NCBI GenBank assembly: GCA_019239415.1
Contig: JAFAZW010000064.1
Coordinates: forward strand, 1-59,061
DNA: 59,061 nucleotides
Reading direction: 5' to 3'
Source of the DNA: Alphaproteobacteria bacterium
GTDB lineage: Bacteria > Pseudomonadota > Alphaproteobacteria > Sphingomonadales > Sphingomonadaceae
A model generated the notes under the pieces. It did not search any database, was not told the origin of the DNA, and saw nothing but the letters and a program-made list of their open reading frames with translations. The translations under genes and the position numbers were made by a program. Of the stretch, positions 37,149-45,559 are shown piece after piece; within the stretch, counting starts at the first letter, position 1, and the number at the start of each line of letters is the position of its first letter.

Positions 37149-38111
37149 ATGGAGATCGACCGCCGCACCGCCTTGCTCGGCAGCCTCGCCGCCGCCGGTT
37201 TCGCGAGCCGCGCGGCGGGGCAGCCACCCCAGCCGGCCGAGACGATCGAACTCTGGCCGCGCGGCGCGCCGGGCATGCCCGCGAAACCGCCGGTCGAGCG
37301 GATCGACGAGCGCTCGCAGGATCCGGGCTTTCACGACCGCGCCGTCCTGGGCATCGCGCGCCCACGCATGACCGTGTTCCGCCCCGCACGGCCGAACGGC
37401 GCGGCGGTGCTGATCATGCCCGGCGGCGGCTATTCCTGGGTGGTGGTCGACAAGGAGGGCAACGAGCTCGGCGCCTGGCTGGCGGCGCGCGGCGTCACCG
37501 CCTTCGTGCTCTTCTACCGCCTCCCCGGGGAGGGCTGGGCGGCGGGTCCGGACACGCCGCTCCAGGATGCGCAGCGGGCGATGCGGCTGATCCGCGCCCG
37601 CGCCGAGGCCTACCGCCTCGACCCGGCGCGGGTGGCGGCGATGGGCTTCTCCGCCGGCGGCCACCTGTGCGCCGACCTCGCGACCCGCTTCGCGGCGCCC
37701 GTCTACCAGCCGACCGACACCGCGGACGCGCTCTCCGCGCGCCCCGTCGCGGCGGCGCCGATCTACCCCGTCATCGCGATGACGGCGCCGCTCGCCCATC
37801 CCGGCTCGCGCCGCAACCTCGTGGGCGAGCATGCCTCCGCCGAGCGGGAACGCGCGCATTCGCCGCATCTCGCCGTCACCGCCGACACGCCGCCCTGCTT
37901 CCTCCTCCACGCCGAGGACGACAATGTCGTACCGGTCGAGAACAGCCTCCTCTTGCGCGCAGCGCTGCGGGCGCGGGGCGTGCCGGTCGAGACCCACCTC
38001 TTCCCCGACGGCGGTCACGGCTTCGGCCTGCGCCTCGCCAGAGGGAGGAGCGTGGAAGGCTGGCAGGAGCTGTTCTGGGCCTGGGGCGCGAAGCGGCGCC
38101 TCTTCGCCTGA
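37149..38111 (+). CDS. Exported alpha/beta hydrolase (acetylesterase-like)
   Basis: 320 residues, 14 bp after the receptor stop. Twin-arginine-like signal (DRRTALLGSLAAAGFASRAA). Alpha/beta-hydrolase landmarks: VLIMPGGGYSWVVVDKEGNE (oxyanion loop), AAMGFSAGGHLCADLA (nucleophile Ser), HAEDDNVVPVENS (Asp) and DGGHGFGLRL (His). This is the layout of bacterial carbohydrate acetylesterase-like proteins that often accompany xylan and pectin loci. In this operon it probably deacetylates the imported or surface-bound polymer. Confidence 0.8.
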   Translation: MEIDRRTALLGSLAAAGFASRAAGQPPQPAETIELWPRGAPGMPAKPPVERIDERSQDPGFHDRAVLGIARPRMTVFRPARPNGAAVLIMPGGGYSWVVVDKEGNELGAWLAARGVTAFVLFYRLPGEGWAAGPDTPLQDAQRAMRLIRARAEAYRLDPARVAAMGFSAGGHLCADLATRFAAPVYQPTDTADALSARPVAAAPIYPVIAMTAPLAHPGSRRNLVGEHASAERERAHSPHLAVTADTPPCFLLHAEDDNVVPVENSLLLRAALRARGVPVETHLFPDGGHGFGLRLARGRSVEGWQELFWAWGAKRRLFA

Positions 38112-38115
38112 CCGG

Positions 38116-39606
38116 TCAGGTGACGGCGCGCAGCGCCTCGACCGACAGCGGTCCGCGGTTCAGCACGGCGTCGTGGAACGCCCGCATCGCGGCCGGCCCC
38201 GTGCGCCGCTTCGCGAGCTCGGCAAGGGTCAGCGCCGCGACCGCGTCGCCGGCGAAGCCCGCCGGTTCCGCCGCATAGCGGTCCACCTCGACCGCGAACG
38301 GGAAGAACAGCTCGAAGCCGACCGTCTCCGTAAGGTAGGCGACGGCGCGGGCGCGGCTCCAGCGGTGGACATGGATGCCGATGTCGGCGGCGACCCGCGC
38401 CAGGCGGAACAGCCAGGATTGCAGGAAGCCGATCTGCTCGACGGGAGTGAAGATCCCCATCCGGTCGGCGAGGCTCTCCGCATAGATCGCCCAGCCCTCC
38501 TCGTAACCGACGGCGTAGCGGGCCTGCAGCGCGTGCGGCTTCGCGACCGCCTCGCGGCGCAGCTGGAGCATGTGGCCGGGAATGGTTTCGTGACAGGCGA
38601 CGGTCGCGAGGGTCCAGCCGGGACGTTCGCGGGCATCGGCCAGGTCCGGATAATAGGTGCCGGTGGCGGGATCCCGGTAGCCGCGCTTCCCCGCCGTCTC
38701 GTCCGCCGCGCGCATCCTGGTCACATGCGCGCCGGCTTCGATGGGCGGGTTGAACCAGGCCGCGAGCCGTGGGCGCACCCGGTCCAACACCGCATTCATG
38801 TCGGCGACGGCGCGGGCGCGGCCGGCATCGTCGTTGGCGTAAAGATGTTCCGGTCGCTGCTTCAGCGCCCTGAGGCGCGCGCCGACGCTGCCGCGCGAGA
38901 GGCCCAGCCGCTCCAGCAGCGCGTCGGCGCGGCGGGTGAGGGCGGCGATCTCCGCGCGGACGAGGCGGTCCAGGCCGAGGGGCGTGAGGTCGGTTCCGGT
39001 CGTGCAGCGCAGCCGCAGGGCATAATAACCGGGCCCGCCGGGAAACTGCCAGACGCCCGGCTCCCGCGGCGCCCGGGCGCGGAGGGAGGCGAGGACGTCC
39101 AGCTCCCGCGCGACCGCGGCGGGAGCATTCGTGGGGTACCGGGCCCTGAGTCCCTCCCGCGCCGCGTCGAGCATGAAGAGGGGCGGGACGATGCCGCGTG
39201 CCGCTTCGGCGCGCAGTCGCTCGGCCTCCATCTCGAGCGGGTGGAAGCGGAAGGCGGGATCGCCCGGTCCGTCCTCGATCTCGAGCCAGACGCCGTGGCG
39301 ATGGCTGATCACGTAGGGCGAGGCGCCGAGGCGCTTGCCATAGGGGAAAGCCGTCTCCAGCGCCGCGGCGCGCTCGAGGCCGCGCACGACCATGCGCAGG
39401 ATCGCGGCGTCGCTCCCGGTATCGGCGATCCCGCCCGCGGCCAGGCGGCGAAGCATTTCGGGATAATCCGGCCATGCCTGCAGCGCGTGGTCGAACAGCG
39501 TCGTCAGCGCCGGGGACGCCGCCGATGCCGCCGCCGTCGGCAGCAGCAATGCCGCGGCCGAACCGACCATGAAAGCCCGCCGGGTGACGTCGCGATCCTG
39601 CCTCAC
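38116..39606 (-). CDS. DUF885 family exported metallopeptidase-like protein
   Basis: 496 residues from a GTG at 39606. The N terminus RDVTRRAFMVGSAAALLLPT is a good Tat signal. The DUF885 signature CHETIPGHMLQ puts HExxPGH at His339, Glu340 and His345, a zincin-like metal site, with the family's GYEEGWAIYAESLADRMG about 30 residues later. DUF885 proteins are presumed peptidases or dipeptidases. TTGACA overlaps operator F, and TACAAA stands 18 bp downstream, so transcription would begin about at the GTG: a possible leaderless mRNA. Divergent from the large LamG protein gene, with one operator between them. Its link to uronates is unexplained. Confidence 0.8.
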   Translation of the reverse strand: MRQDRDVTRRAFMVGSAAALLLPTAAASAASPALTTLFDHALQAWPDYPEMLRRLAAGGIADTGSDAAILRMVVRGLERAAALETAFPYGKRLGASPYVISHRHGVWLEIEDGPGDPAFRFHPLEMEAERLRAEAARGIVPPLFMLDAAREGLRARYPTNAPAAVARELDVLASLRARAPREPGVWQFPGGPGYYALRLRCTTGTDLTPLGLDRLVRAEIAALTRRADALLERLGLSRGSVGARLRALKQRPEHLYANDDAGRARAVADMNAVLDRVRPRLAAWFNPPIEAGAHVTRMRAADETAGKRGYRDPATGTYYPDLADARERPGWTLATVACHETIPGHMLQLRREAVAKPHALQARYAVGYEEGWAIYAESLADRMGIFTPVEQIGFLQSWLFRLARVAADIGIHVHRWSRARAVAYLTETVGFELFFPFAVEVDRYAAEPAGFAGDAVAALTLAELAKRRTGPAAMRAFHDAVLNRGPLSVEALRAVT

Positions 39607-39627
39607 AGACGCTTTGTACGACGCCGT

Positions 39628-39641
39628 TGATACCGGTGTCA
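39628..39641. promoter_or_regulatory. LacI-type operator, site F (divergent DUF885 / LamG protein promoter)
   Basis: TGATACCGGTGTCA (reverse TGACACCGGTATCA). It stands midway between the two divergent starts (39606 and 39682). The minus-strand copy contains TTGACA as a -35 box with TACAAA 18 bp further. Confidence 0.7.
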
Positions 39642-39681
39642 AAAGAGGCTTATCTGCGACTCGATTCAGGTGGAGAGACAG

Positions 39682-42600
39682 ATGCGGCTGAACCTGTGGC
39701 TGAGCGGAACGGCGGCGGTGGCGGCACTGCTCGTCACGGGCGCGGCGGGGGCGGCGGCGCCGGCCGGCGGGGTCGGAGCGCTCGCTCCGGCCGGGGCGCC
39801 GAAGCTCCTCTTCCGCCTCTCCGCGGACAAGGGCTTCGTCGCCGACACCGCCGGCGGCGATCCGGTGCCGAACTTCCAGGACAAAGTGCGCATCGTACCC
39901 ACCGGCGTCGGCGGCGGCGGCGCGATCCAGTGGGACGATGACGGCGTCGTCACCTGGAATGCGCCGGGCAACATCTTCGCCCAGCGCGGCACATTGGCCT
40001 TCTTCTGGCGCGCGCGGACGCCGGTCGGCGAGGCGCCGTTCAACATCTTCCGCGTCGGCTTCGCCGATCACACGAGCTGGGACATGGCCTGGCTGCGCAT
40101 CGACTGGAACGGCCACGGCTTCGACGCCTTCGTCACCGACGCCAACCTCGCCCGCACCCGTGTCGCCTGGCGCATGCCGGCCGCGCCGGAACCGGACGCA
40201 TGGCACCACATCGCCTTTTCATGGGACGAGACCGAAGGCGTGCGCCTCTACGTCGACGGCCGCGAGGCGGCGCGCAAGGTCGTCAAGGCCGATTACGATA
40301 GCGGGCTCGACCAGTTCGGTCTCGCCGGACGGGTGGTGTCGCCGCACCAGGTGCAGAGCCGCTACCATTTCATGCGCGGCAGCGACGTCGACGAGATCCG
40401 CGTCTACGACCGCATGCTGGCTGCCGGCGACGTAGCGGCGCTCGCCGCTCAGCGCGAGCCTGCCGCGGCGGCGGAACCCGCAGGCGCGGCGAAGCGCGCG
40501 GCGTGGCTGCACCGCTTCGGCTGGGACCGCGCCAGCCCGCCCGTGCTGGCGGCGCCCTCGACCCGTGTCCGCAAGGTGGAGTTCGCCGACGCCAGGGACC
40601 TCAAGCAGTGGATGTTCAAGGGCGTCGACGGCATCGAGGAGACGACCTGGCCCGGCGTCTACAACCGCTCCCGCCTGCCCGGCCGCGACGATTATTTCGA
40701 GCTCCCCGACTGGAACGTGTATGTCGAGGGCGGCAAGACCTACGACCTCACCCTCCCGGCGGGCGAAACGGTGAACCGCGTCGAGATACGCGGCGCCGCC
40801 TATGGCGAGCTTTCCTGGTCGGCGGACGGCAAGGCGTACCGGACGCTGGCCCACCGCCCGGAGGGCGTGGTGCGCAGCGTCGAGGCGCTGCCGCCGCTCG
40901 CCGGCGGCAGGCTCCGCTTCACCAACGTGGCGCAGGAGACGCCGATCCAGGAGCTCTGGGCCTATCGCGTCACAGACGGGAAGGAGCCCGAAGGGACGCT
41001 GAAGCTCTCCTACACGGTCAATCCCGACGCGGCGCCGGCCTACGCGAATCTCGCCGGTCTCAACGCGTTCATCGCCGGTCGCTACCCGGAGGACGAGCGG
41101 GAAACGGTGCTCGCGCTTCCGGCCGGCGCTTCGGCGGGACGCGCGGCGGCCGCCGCCGGCGACCCGACCGCGACCGGCCGGGTCGAGCGCCGGTCCGGCA
41201 GCGCGCCGCTCGTCCACATCCTGATCCCCTCCGGCTTCGGCGACGCCCTGCCCGCGCGCGCGCCGACGCGGTCCTGGAATTATGGGTGGGAGAATGTCCA
41301 TGACGGCCTCGACGGCGTCGCCATCGACATCCCGCCGCTCCACGCGACGCCGAATGCCGAAGGGGTCATCCCGCTCGACATCCGGGTCAAGGACCCGATC
41401 TGGCCGCTGCGGGACCTGATCGACGTCTCCGTCTCCGTCCGCCCCGGCGAGGCGCGCACGCTCTGGCTCGACACGCGCGACCGCATCCTCACCGACGACA
41501 GCCTCTATTTGACCATCGCCTCGGCGGCGCCGGATTTCGGCCCGGCCTCGCTCAAGGGGATGAACATCCGGCTCGTCTTCAAGGACCGCGAGGCGGCCAA
41601 GGCCGAGCACGTCGCCGATCGCTTCAACCAGGTGAAGGACAATTGGGGCTTCCTCGTCGAGGAGCATACGGCCTCGAAGCGCGAGGCGCTCTACCGCCGG
41701 CTCTACGCCGACATTTCCGACCTTCTGCGGGTCGACCCGGACCACCGCCTGGCCCGCGAATATTGGGCGGACATCGGCTATAACGCGCAGGGGCCGTTGC
41801 CCTTCACCCAGCCGGCGCCGCCGCCCGGGGTGCCGCTCTGGGCGTTCCGCCAGCTCGAGGACCTGAAGCTCGTCCGTCGGTTCGTGAACTGGTGGATCGA
41901 CGAGCGGCAGGTGCCTTACGGCGATTTCGGCGGCGGCATTTCCGACGATGTCGACCTCACCGAGCAATGGCCCGGCCTCGCCCTGATGGGGGTCGACCCG
42001 GACAAGATCAACGCGTCGCTGCGGGCGCTGTCGGACGCCGTCTACAAGAACGGAATGCGAACGAACGGCCTCGGCACCATCACCACCGACGAGCTTCACG
42101 CCTATGAGGAAGGCCTGAACTCGGACGCCGAGCGGCTCTACCTCAACTGGGGCGAGCCCAAGGCGATCGAGCGGCTGATGGACACGGTGCGGGCGCTGCA
42201 GGGGATCATCCTGGCCAATCCCGCCGGGCACATGCACTTCGCGTCCAACTGGTATGGCGGGCGCAAGGTCTACCGGGAAGGACCGTGGGAATGGCAGAAA
42301 CCCTATTCCTTCACCGTCCTCCACGCGCCGATCCTCATCGGCACCTACAATGGCAATGCGGCGGCGCGGCGCCTCGTCACCGGCACGATCGACGGCTGGC
42401 TGGCGCACGGCAAGCAGGGGCCGGACGGCCGCTGGTCCTTCCCGAACGAGATCAATTGGCGGACCGACGCCGAGCGGGTCGGCGATCGCGGCGGCGTCTC
42501 GACGCCGCTGCAGGGCGCCTGGGCCGCCTACCGCTGGACCGGGGACGCGAAATATCTGCGGCCGCTCGAGGGGCGGGCGGCGGAATCGCCGGCGATCCTC

Positions 42601-43527
42601 GCCGAGATCAACGATGACGCGGTCGACCTGCTCGGCCGCCGCAAGGACTGGGGCCGGACCCTCGCCGCCAGGCCCTCGGGGCCGTTCGAGCAATATTGGG
42701 CGTGGCAGATGACCGGCGACAAGGCACCGCTCGAGCGCCTCCACGCCGAGGCGATCCGGTCGAAATCGCAGGCCATGTACATGCTGACCGAGGGGCATTG
42801 GTGGTCCGACCGGGTCGACCAGCCCAACGAGATCCTCCAGCGCGAACGGCTTGGCGGCATCGCCTTGCGCCGCAACCAGACCGTTCCCGGCAACATCGTC
42901 AGCTGGCGCTTCGACGATCCGGACGGGGCGGAGCAGGTGGCGATCCTCGTCCCAGGCGCCACGCCCGATCGTTTCACCGTGATCGCCTACAATGTCGGCG
43001 ACCGCCCGCAACGGGCGCGGATGACGGGCTGGAACGTCACCGCCGGCACATGGCGCATGGCCGCCGGCACCGACGACAATGGCGACGACAAGGCCGATGG
43101 GCCGGTCGCGGTGAGCCGCGTGCCGCTGGAGCGCAGCGCCTCCGTCGACGTCACCTTCGCGCCGCGTCGCACGACGGTCCTGGAGTTCGCGCTGGAACGG
43201 CCCGGAACGCCCGTCGAGCAGCGGCCGGACCTCGGCATCGGCCAGGACGATGTCCGCCTGACCGGACGGACGCTGGAAGTGGTCGTCCACAGCCTCGGCG
43301 CCGTCGCCGCGCCCGCCGGCACCGTCCGCGTCGAGGACGCCGCCGGGCGCGTGCTCGCCTCGGCGCCGACGCCGCCGCTCCCGGCGCCCGACGACCTGCG
43401 GCCGAAGACGGCGCGCATCGCGCTGACCCTCCCGTCGGGGGCGCCGGCGCGCGGGCTCAAGGTGGTCCTGACCATCGACGGCAAGGCGGAGACCACCACG
43501 CTCAACAACGTCGTCGCGCTGCCCTGA
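39682..43527 (+). CDS. Large exported LamG / alpha-toroid / CARDB protein, candidate polysaccharide-active enzyme
   Basis: 1281 residues, ATG at 39682 with GGAG just upstream. Signal peptide (SGTAAVAALLVTGAAGAAA). Domains by eye: a LamG/concanavalin-type domain (about 40-255; WHHIAFSWDETEGVRLYVDG); a discoidin-like beta domain (about 296-430); a beta region (about 470-640); an alpha-helical region that looks like an alpha/alpha toroid (about 665-1055; YGDFGGGISDDVDLTEQWPG, HMHFASNWYGGRKVYREGPW); a beta sandwich; and a C-terminal CARDB-like domain (about 1173-1281). The toroid fold with a conserved His/Tyr/Trp-rich cleft is common in lyases and glycosidases, so a uronan-degrading role is likely but unproven. 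I cannot assign a CAZy family. Confidence 0.7.
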   Translation: MRLNLWLSGTAAVAALLVTGAAGAAAPAGGVGALAPAGAPKLLFRLSADKGFVADTAGGDPVPNFQDKVRIVPTGVGGGGAIQWDDDGVVTWNAPGNIFAQRGTLAFFWRARTPVGEAPFNIFRVGFADHTSWDMAWLRIDWNGHGFDAFVTDANLARTRVAWRMPAAPEPDAWHHIAFSWDETEGVRLYVDGREAARKVVKADYDSGLDQFGLAGRVVSPHQVQSRYHFMRGSDVDEIRVYDRMLAAGDVAALAAQREPAAAAEPAGAAKRAAWLHRFGWDRASPPVLAAPSTRVRKVEFADARDLKQWMFKGVDGIEETTWPGVYNRSRLPGRDDYFELPDWNVYVEGGKTYDLTLPAGETVNRVEIRGAAYGELSWSADGKAYRTLAHRPEGVVRSVEALPPLAGGRLRFTNVAQETPIQELWAYRVTDGKEPEGTLKLSYTVNPDAAPAYANLAGLNAFIAGRYPEDERETVLALPAGASAGRAAAAAGDPTATGRVERRSGSAPLVHILIPSGFGDALPARAPTRSWNYGWENVHDGLDGVAIDIPPLHATPNAEGVIPLDIRVKDPIWPLRDLIDVSVSVRPGEARTLWLDTRDRILTDDSLYLTIASAAPDFGPASLKGMNIRLVFKDREAAKAEHVADRFNQVKDNWGFLVEEHTASKREALYRRLYADISDLLRVDPDHRLAREYWADIGYNAQGPLPFTQPAPPPGVPLWAFRQLEDLKLVRRFVNWWIDERQVPYGDFGGGISDDVDLTEQWPGLALMGVDPDKINASLRALSDAVYKNGMRTNGLGTITTDELHAYEEGLNSDAERLYLNWGEPKAIERLMDTVRALQGIILANPAGHMHFASNWYGGRKVYREGPWEWQKPYSFTVLHAPILIGTYNGNAAARRLVTGTIDGWLAHGKQGPDGRWSFPNEINWRTDAERVGDRGGVSTPLQGAWAAYRWTGDAKYLRPLEGRAAESPAILAEINDDAVDLLGRRKDWGRTLAARPSGPFEQYWAWQMTGDKAPLERLHAEAIRSKSQAMYMLTEGHWWSDRVDQPNEILQRERLGGIALRRNQTVPGNIVSWRFDDPDGAEQVAILVPGATPDRFTVIAYNVGDRPQRARMTGWNVTAGTWRMAAGTDDNGDDKADGPVAVSRVPLERSASVDVTFAPRRTTVLEFALERPGTPVEQRPDLGIGQDDVRLTGRTLEVVVHSLGAVAAPAGTVRVEDAAGRVLASAPTPPLPAPDDLRPKTARIALTLPSGAPARGLKVVLTIDGKAETTTLNNVVALP

Positions 43528-43546
43528 GCCGCGCGGCTGCGCGCGC

Positions 43547-44419
43547 TTACCGCCGCGCGGCGGCCATCGAGCGGAGAAAGATTCGGCATTGCGGGGTCGA
43601 TCGCCCGCTGCGCGCGCAGAACAGGCGCATCGTCTTCGAATTGCGGCGGGAATATCGCTTGAGCCCAGGCAATGCCGAGGCATGGACGACCCTGGCCGGC
43701 CCCGGCCGCGCGTCCGCCTGCGGCAGGGGCGCGTCGACTGGCGCGCTGGGCGGCGCGGCGACCGCAGGCGCCGAAGACGGCGGCGCCGGCTCGGCGCCGC
43801 GGTCGGGCGCCGCCGGCGCCGCAGCCACGCGCGCCGGCGCGGCAACGTCCTGCGTTCGCGGCGCGACCTCAGCGGCGGGGCGGCGGCCCGGCACGAAGGC
43901 GAGGACGGTGACGGCGGCGACCAGGGCGAAGGCGGCGAGCGCGAGGCGAAAGCGCCGGGCGCCTGCCGGCCTCGCCCGGTCGGCAGGGGCCGCCGGAGCG
44001 CCGGGGTCGGCCGCCGGCACCCGCTTCGGCGGCCGGTGGCCGCTGCCGCAAATGCGCTTCAGCTCGGCGAGGACCCGCTGCCAGCCGAGATGGTGGGCCT
44101 GGCCGCGCCAGCCGGAGAGGAGGATGACGCGCGTCTCGTCACCGCCCTGCGGCGCGATACCGTCGGCCGAGACCTCAAGGAGGTTCGGCCGCTGCCGCAG
44201 CGGCGCCAGCCATCCTTCGGTGGTCGCCGACGCAGCCAGCGGACGGGACCAGACCAGGATCGCGGCCGCCGCGCCGCGCGCCGCGTCGGCGAGGCTGGCG
44301 CCCATGGCCTCCGTAACGTCGCGCGTCGCCGCCGCGTAGCCGACCGATTGCAGAGCGGCCGTGACATGGTCCGCGAACGCCTTCTTGTCTGGAGGGGCGA
44401 GGACGAGGATGTCGAACAC
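43547..44419 (-). CDS. TIR-like domain membrane protein
   Basis: 290 residues from a GTG at 44419 (GAGG 4 bases upstream). Residues 1-125 resemble a bacterial TIR domain: FDILVLAPPDKKAFADHVTA, AAAAILVWSRPLAAS, TRVILLSGWRGQAHHLGWQ. A membrane helix (FRLALAAFALVAAVTVLAFV, about residues 157-176) is followed by an Ala/Pro-rich tail and a small basic C-terminal part with two cysteines. The TIR motif 'S-x-W-V-x-x-E' reads EGWLAPL, so the catalytic Glu of NAD-cleaving TIRs is not in its usual place. It may act as a protein-interaction module. No defence partners are adjacent; divergent from the exported hydrolase gene. Confidence 0.6.
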   Translation of the reverse strand: MFDILVLAPPDKKAFADHVTAALQSVGYAAATRDVTEAMGASLADAARGAAAAILVWSRPLAASATTEGWLAPLRQRPNLLEVSADGIAPQGGDETRVILLSGWRGQAHHLGWQRVLAELKRICGSGHRPPKRVPAADPGAPAAPADRARPAGARRFRLALAAFALVAAVTVLAFVPGRRPAAEVAPRTQDVAAPARVAAAPAAPDRGAEPAPPSSAPAVAAPPSAPVDAPLPQADARPGPARVVHASALPGLKRYSRRNSKTMRLFCARSGRSTPQCRIFLRSMAAARR

Positions 44420-44572
44420 GTCGCCTCAAACGCGCGGCGGCGGGAAATTTCCCTTGCCCGCGGGGCCGATTGCCCCGCCGCCGCCGCTCCGCGCGCGAGG
44501 CCGCACGCCGGTTGTCCTCGTGTCGCCACAGGGTTACGTTGCCGAAACGAGACTCGGGAGAGGAACTCGGCC

Positions 44573-45496
44573 GTGAAATGGCATCCAGCACTTCTCGCAA
44601 TGGCTTGCGCCGTTTGCATGTTCGCCGGGCCCGCGGCGGCGCAGCCGGCGGCGGCGCCAGTCCAGCAGGCGCGCGTCGACGATCCCGGCCACCCGGCGAT
44701 CACCGTCGCGATCTGGGCGCCGGCGGCGGGTAGCGACCTGCCGCTCGTCATCCTCTCCCACGGCACCGGAGCCGGTCCGGCCAGCCACCTCGATACGGCC
44801 CGGGCGCTCGCCGAGGCCGGCTTCGTCGTGGCCGCGCCGATGCATGTCGGGGACAATTTCCAGGACGACAGCGCGGTGGGCAAGCCGAACTGGTTCGTCG
44901 ACCGGGCGCGCCAGGTCAGCCGCGTCATCGACTTCCTGTACGGCCCCTGGGCCGGCCACGCGCGGCTCCGCCCGAATCGCGTCGGCATCTTCGGCTTCTC
45001 GGCGGGCGCGACGACGGCGCTGATCGCGATCGGCGGGACGCCGGACCTCGCGGGCATCCCCGCTTATTGCGCGCGCCAACCGGAATTCGCCTGCAAGCTG
45101 ATGGCGCCGCCGGCCGCGGCGCCGCCCGCCTGGACGCACGACCCGCGCATCGCGGCGGCCGTCATCGCCGCGCCAGGCATCGGCTTCGCCTTCGCGCCTT
45201 CGGGGCTGGCGAAGGTCAAGGTCCCGGTGCAGCTCTGGACCGGGGAGGCGGACCAGACTGTGCCCACCGCGACCAACGCCGCCGTGGTGCGGCGCCTGCT
45301 GCGCGGCCCGGTCGACTTCCATAGCGTTCCCGGCGCGGTCCACTTCTCGTTCCTCGCGCCGTGCGGGCCGGACTTCCCGCCCCAATTCTGCCAGGACACG
45401 GCCGGCTTCGACCGCGCCGCCTTCCATCGCGACATGAACCGCGCGATCGTCGACTTCTTCCGCGCCCGGCTCGCGACTCCCGCACAGCGGCGCTAG
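44573..45496 (+). CDS. Exported alpha/beta hydrolase (PAF-acetylhydrolase / dienelactone hydrolase-like)
   Basis: 307 residues from a GTG at 44573 with a GGGAGAGGA stretch upstream. Signal peptide (LLAMACAVCMFAGPAAAQ). Hydrolase motifs: LPLVILSHGTGAGPASHLDT (oxyanion loop), VGIFGFSAGATTALIAIGG (nucleophile Ser), VQLWTGEADQTVPTATN (Asp) and VPGAVHFSFLAPCGPDFP (His). The last, with CGP and FCQDTAG nearby, is typical of exported 'dienelactone hydrolase family' enzymes in sphingomonads. Substrate unknown; stands alone. Confidence 0.8.
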   Translation: MKWHPALLAMACAVCMFAGPAAAQPAAAPVQQARVDDPGHPAITVAIWAPAAGSDLPLVILSHGTGAGPASHLDTARALAEAGFVVAAPMHVGDNFQDDSAVGKPNWFVDRARQVSRVIDFLYGPWAGHARLRPNRVGIFGFSAGATTALIAIGGTPDLAGIPAYCARQPEFACKLMAPPAAAPPAWTHDPRIAAAVIAAPGIGFAFAPSGLAKVKVPVQLWTGEADQTVPTATNAAVVRRLLRGPVDFHSVPGAVHFSFLAPCGPDFPPQFCQDTAGFDRAAFHRDMNRAIVDFFRARLATPAQRR

Positions 45497-45559
45497 CCAT
45501 CGCCGCCCCGCTCGCGTAGCCTTCGCGTCCGAAACGGATTTCAAGGACGGAAACAGCGG

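Noticed and set aside
43547-45496. TIR-based antiphage system
   Set aside because: No sensor, STING, Thoeris or other defence partner lies nearby; the neighbour is an ordinary exported hydrolase, and the TIR active-site Glu appears absent.
20582-45546. Shared TCCGAAACGGATTT before the M64 gene (20582) and URC1 (45533)
   Set aside because: A single 14-bp identity between two places in 59 kb is expected by chance; the genes are unrelated, so it is not good evidence of a common operator.
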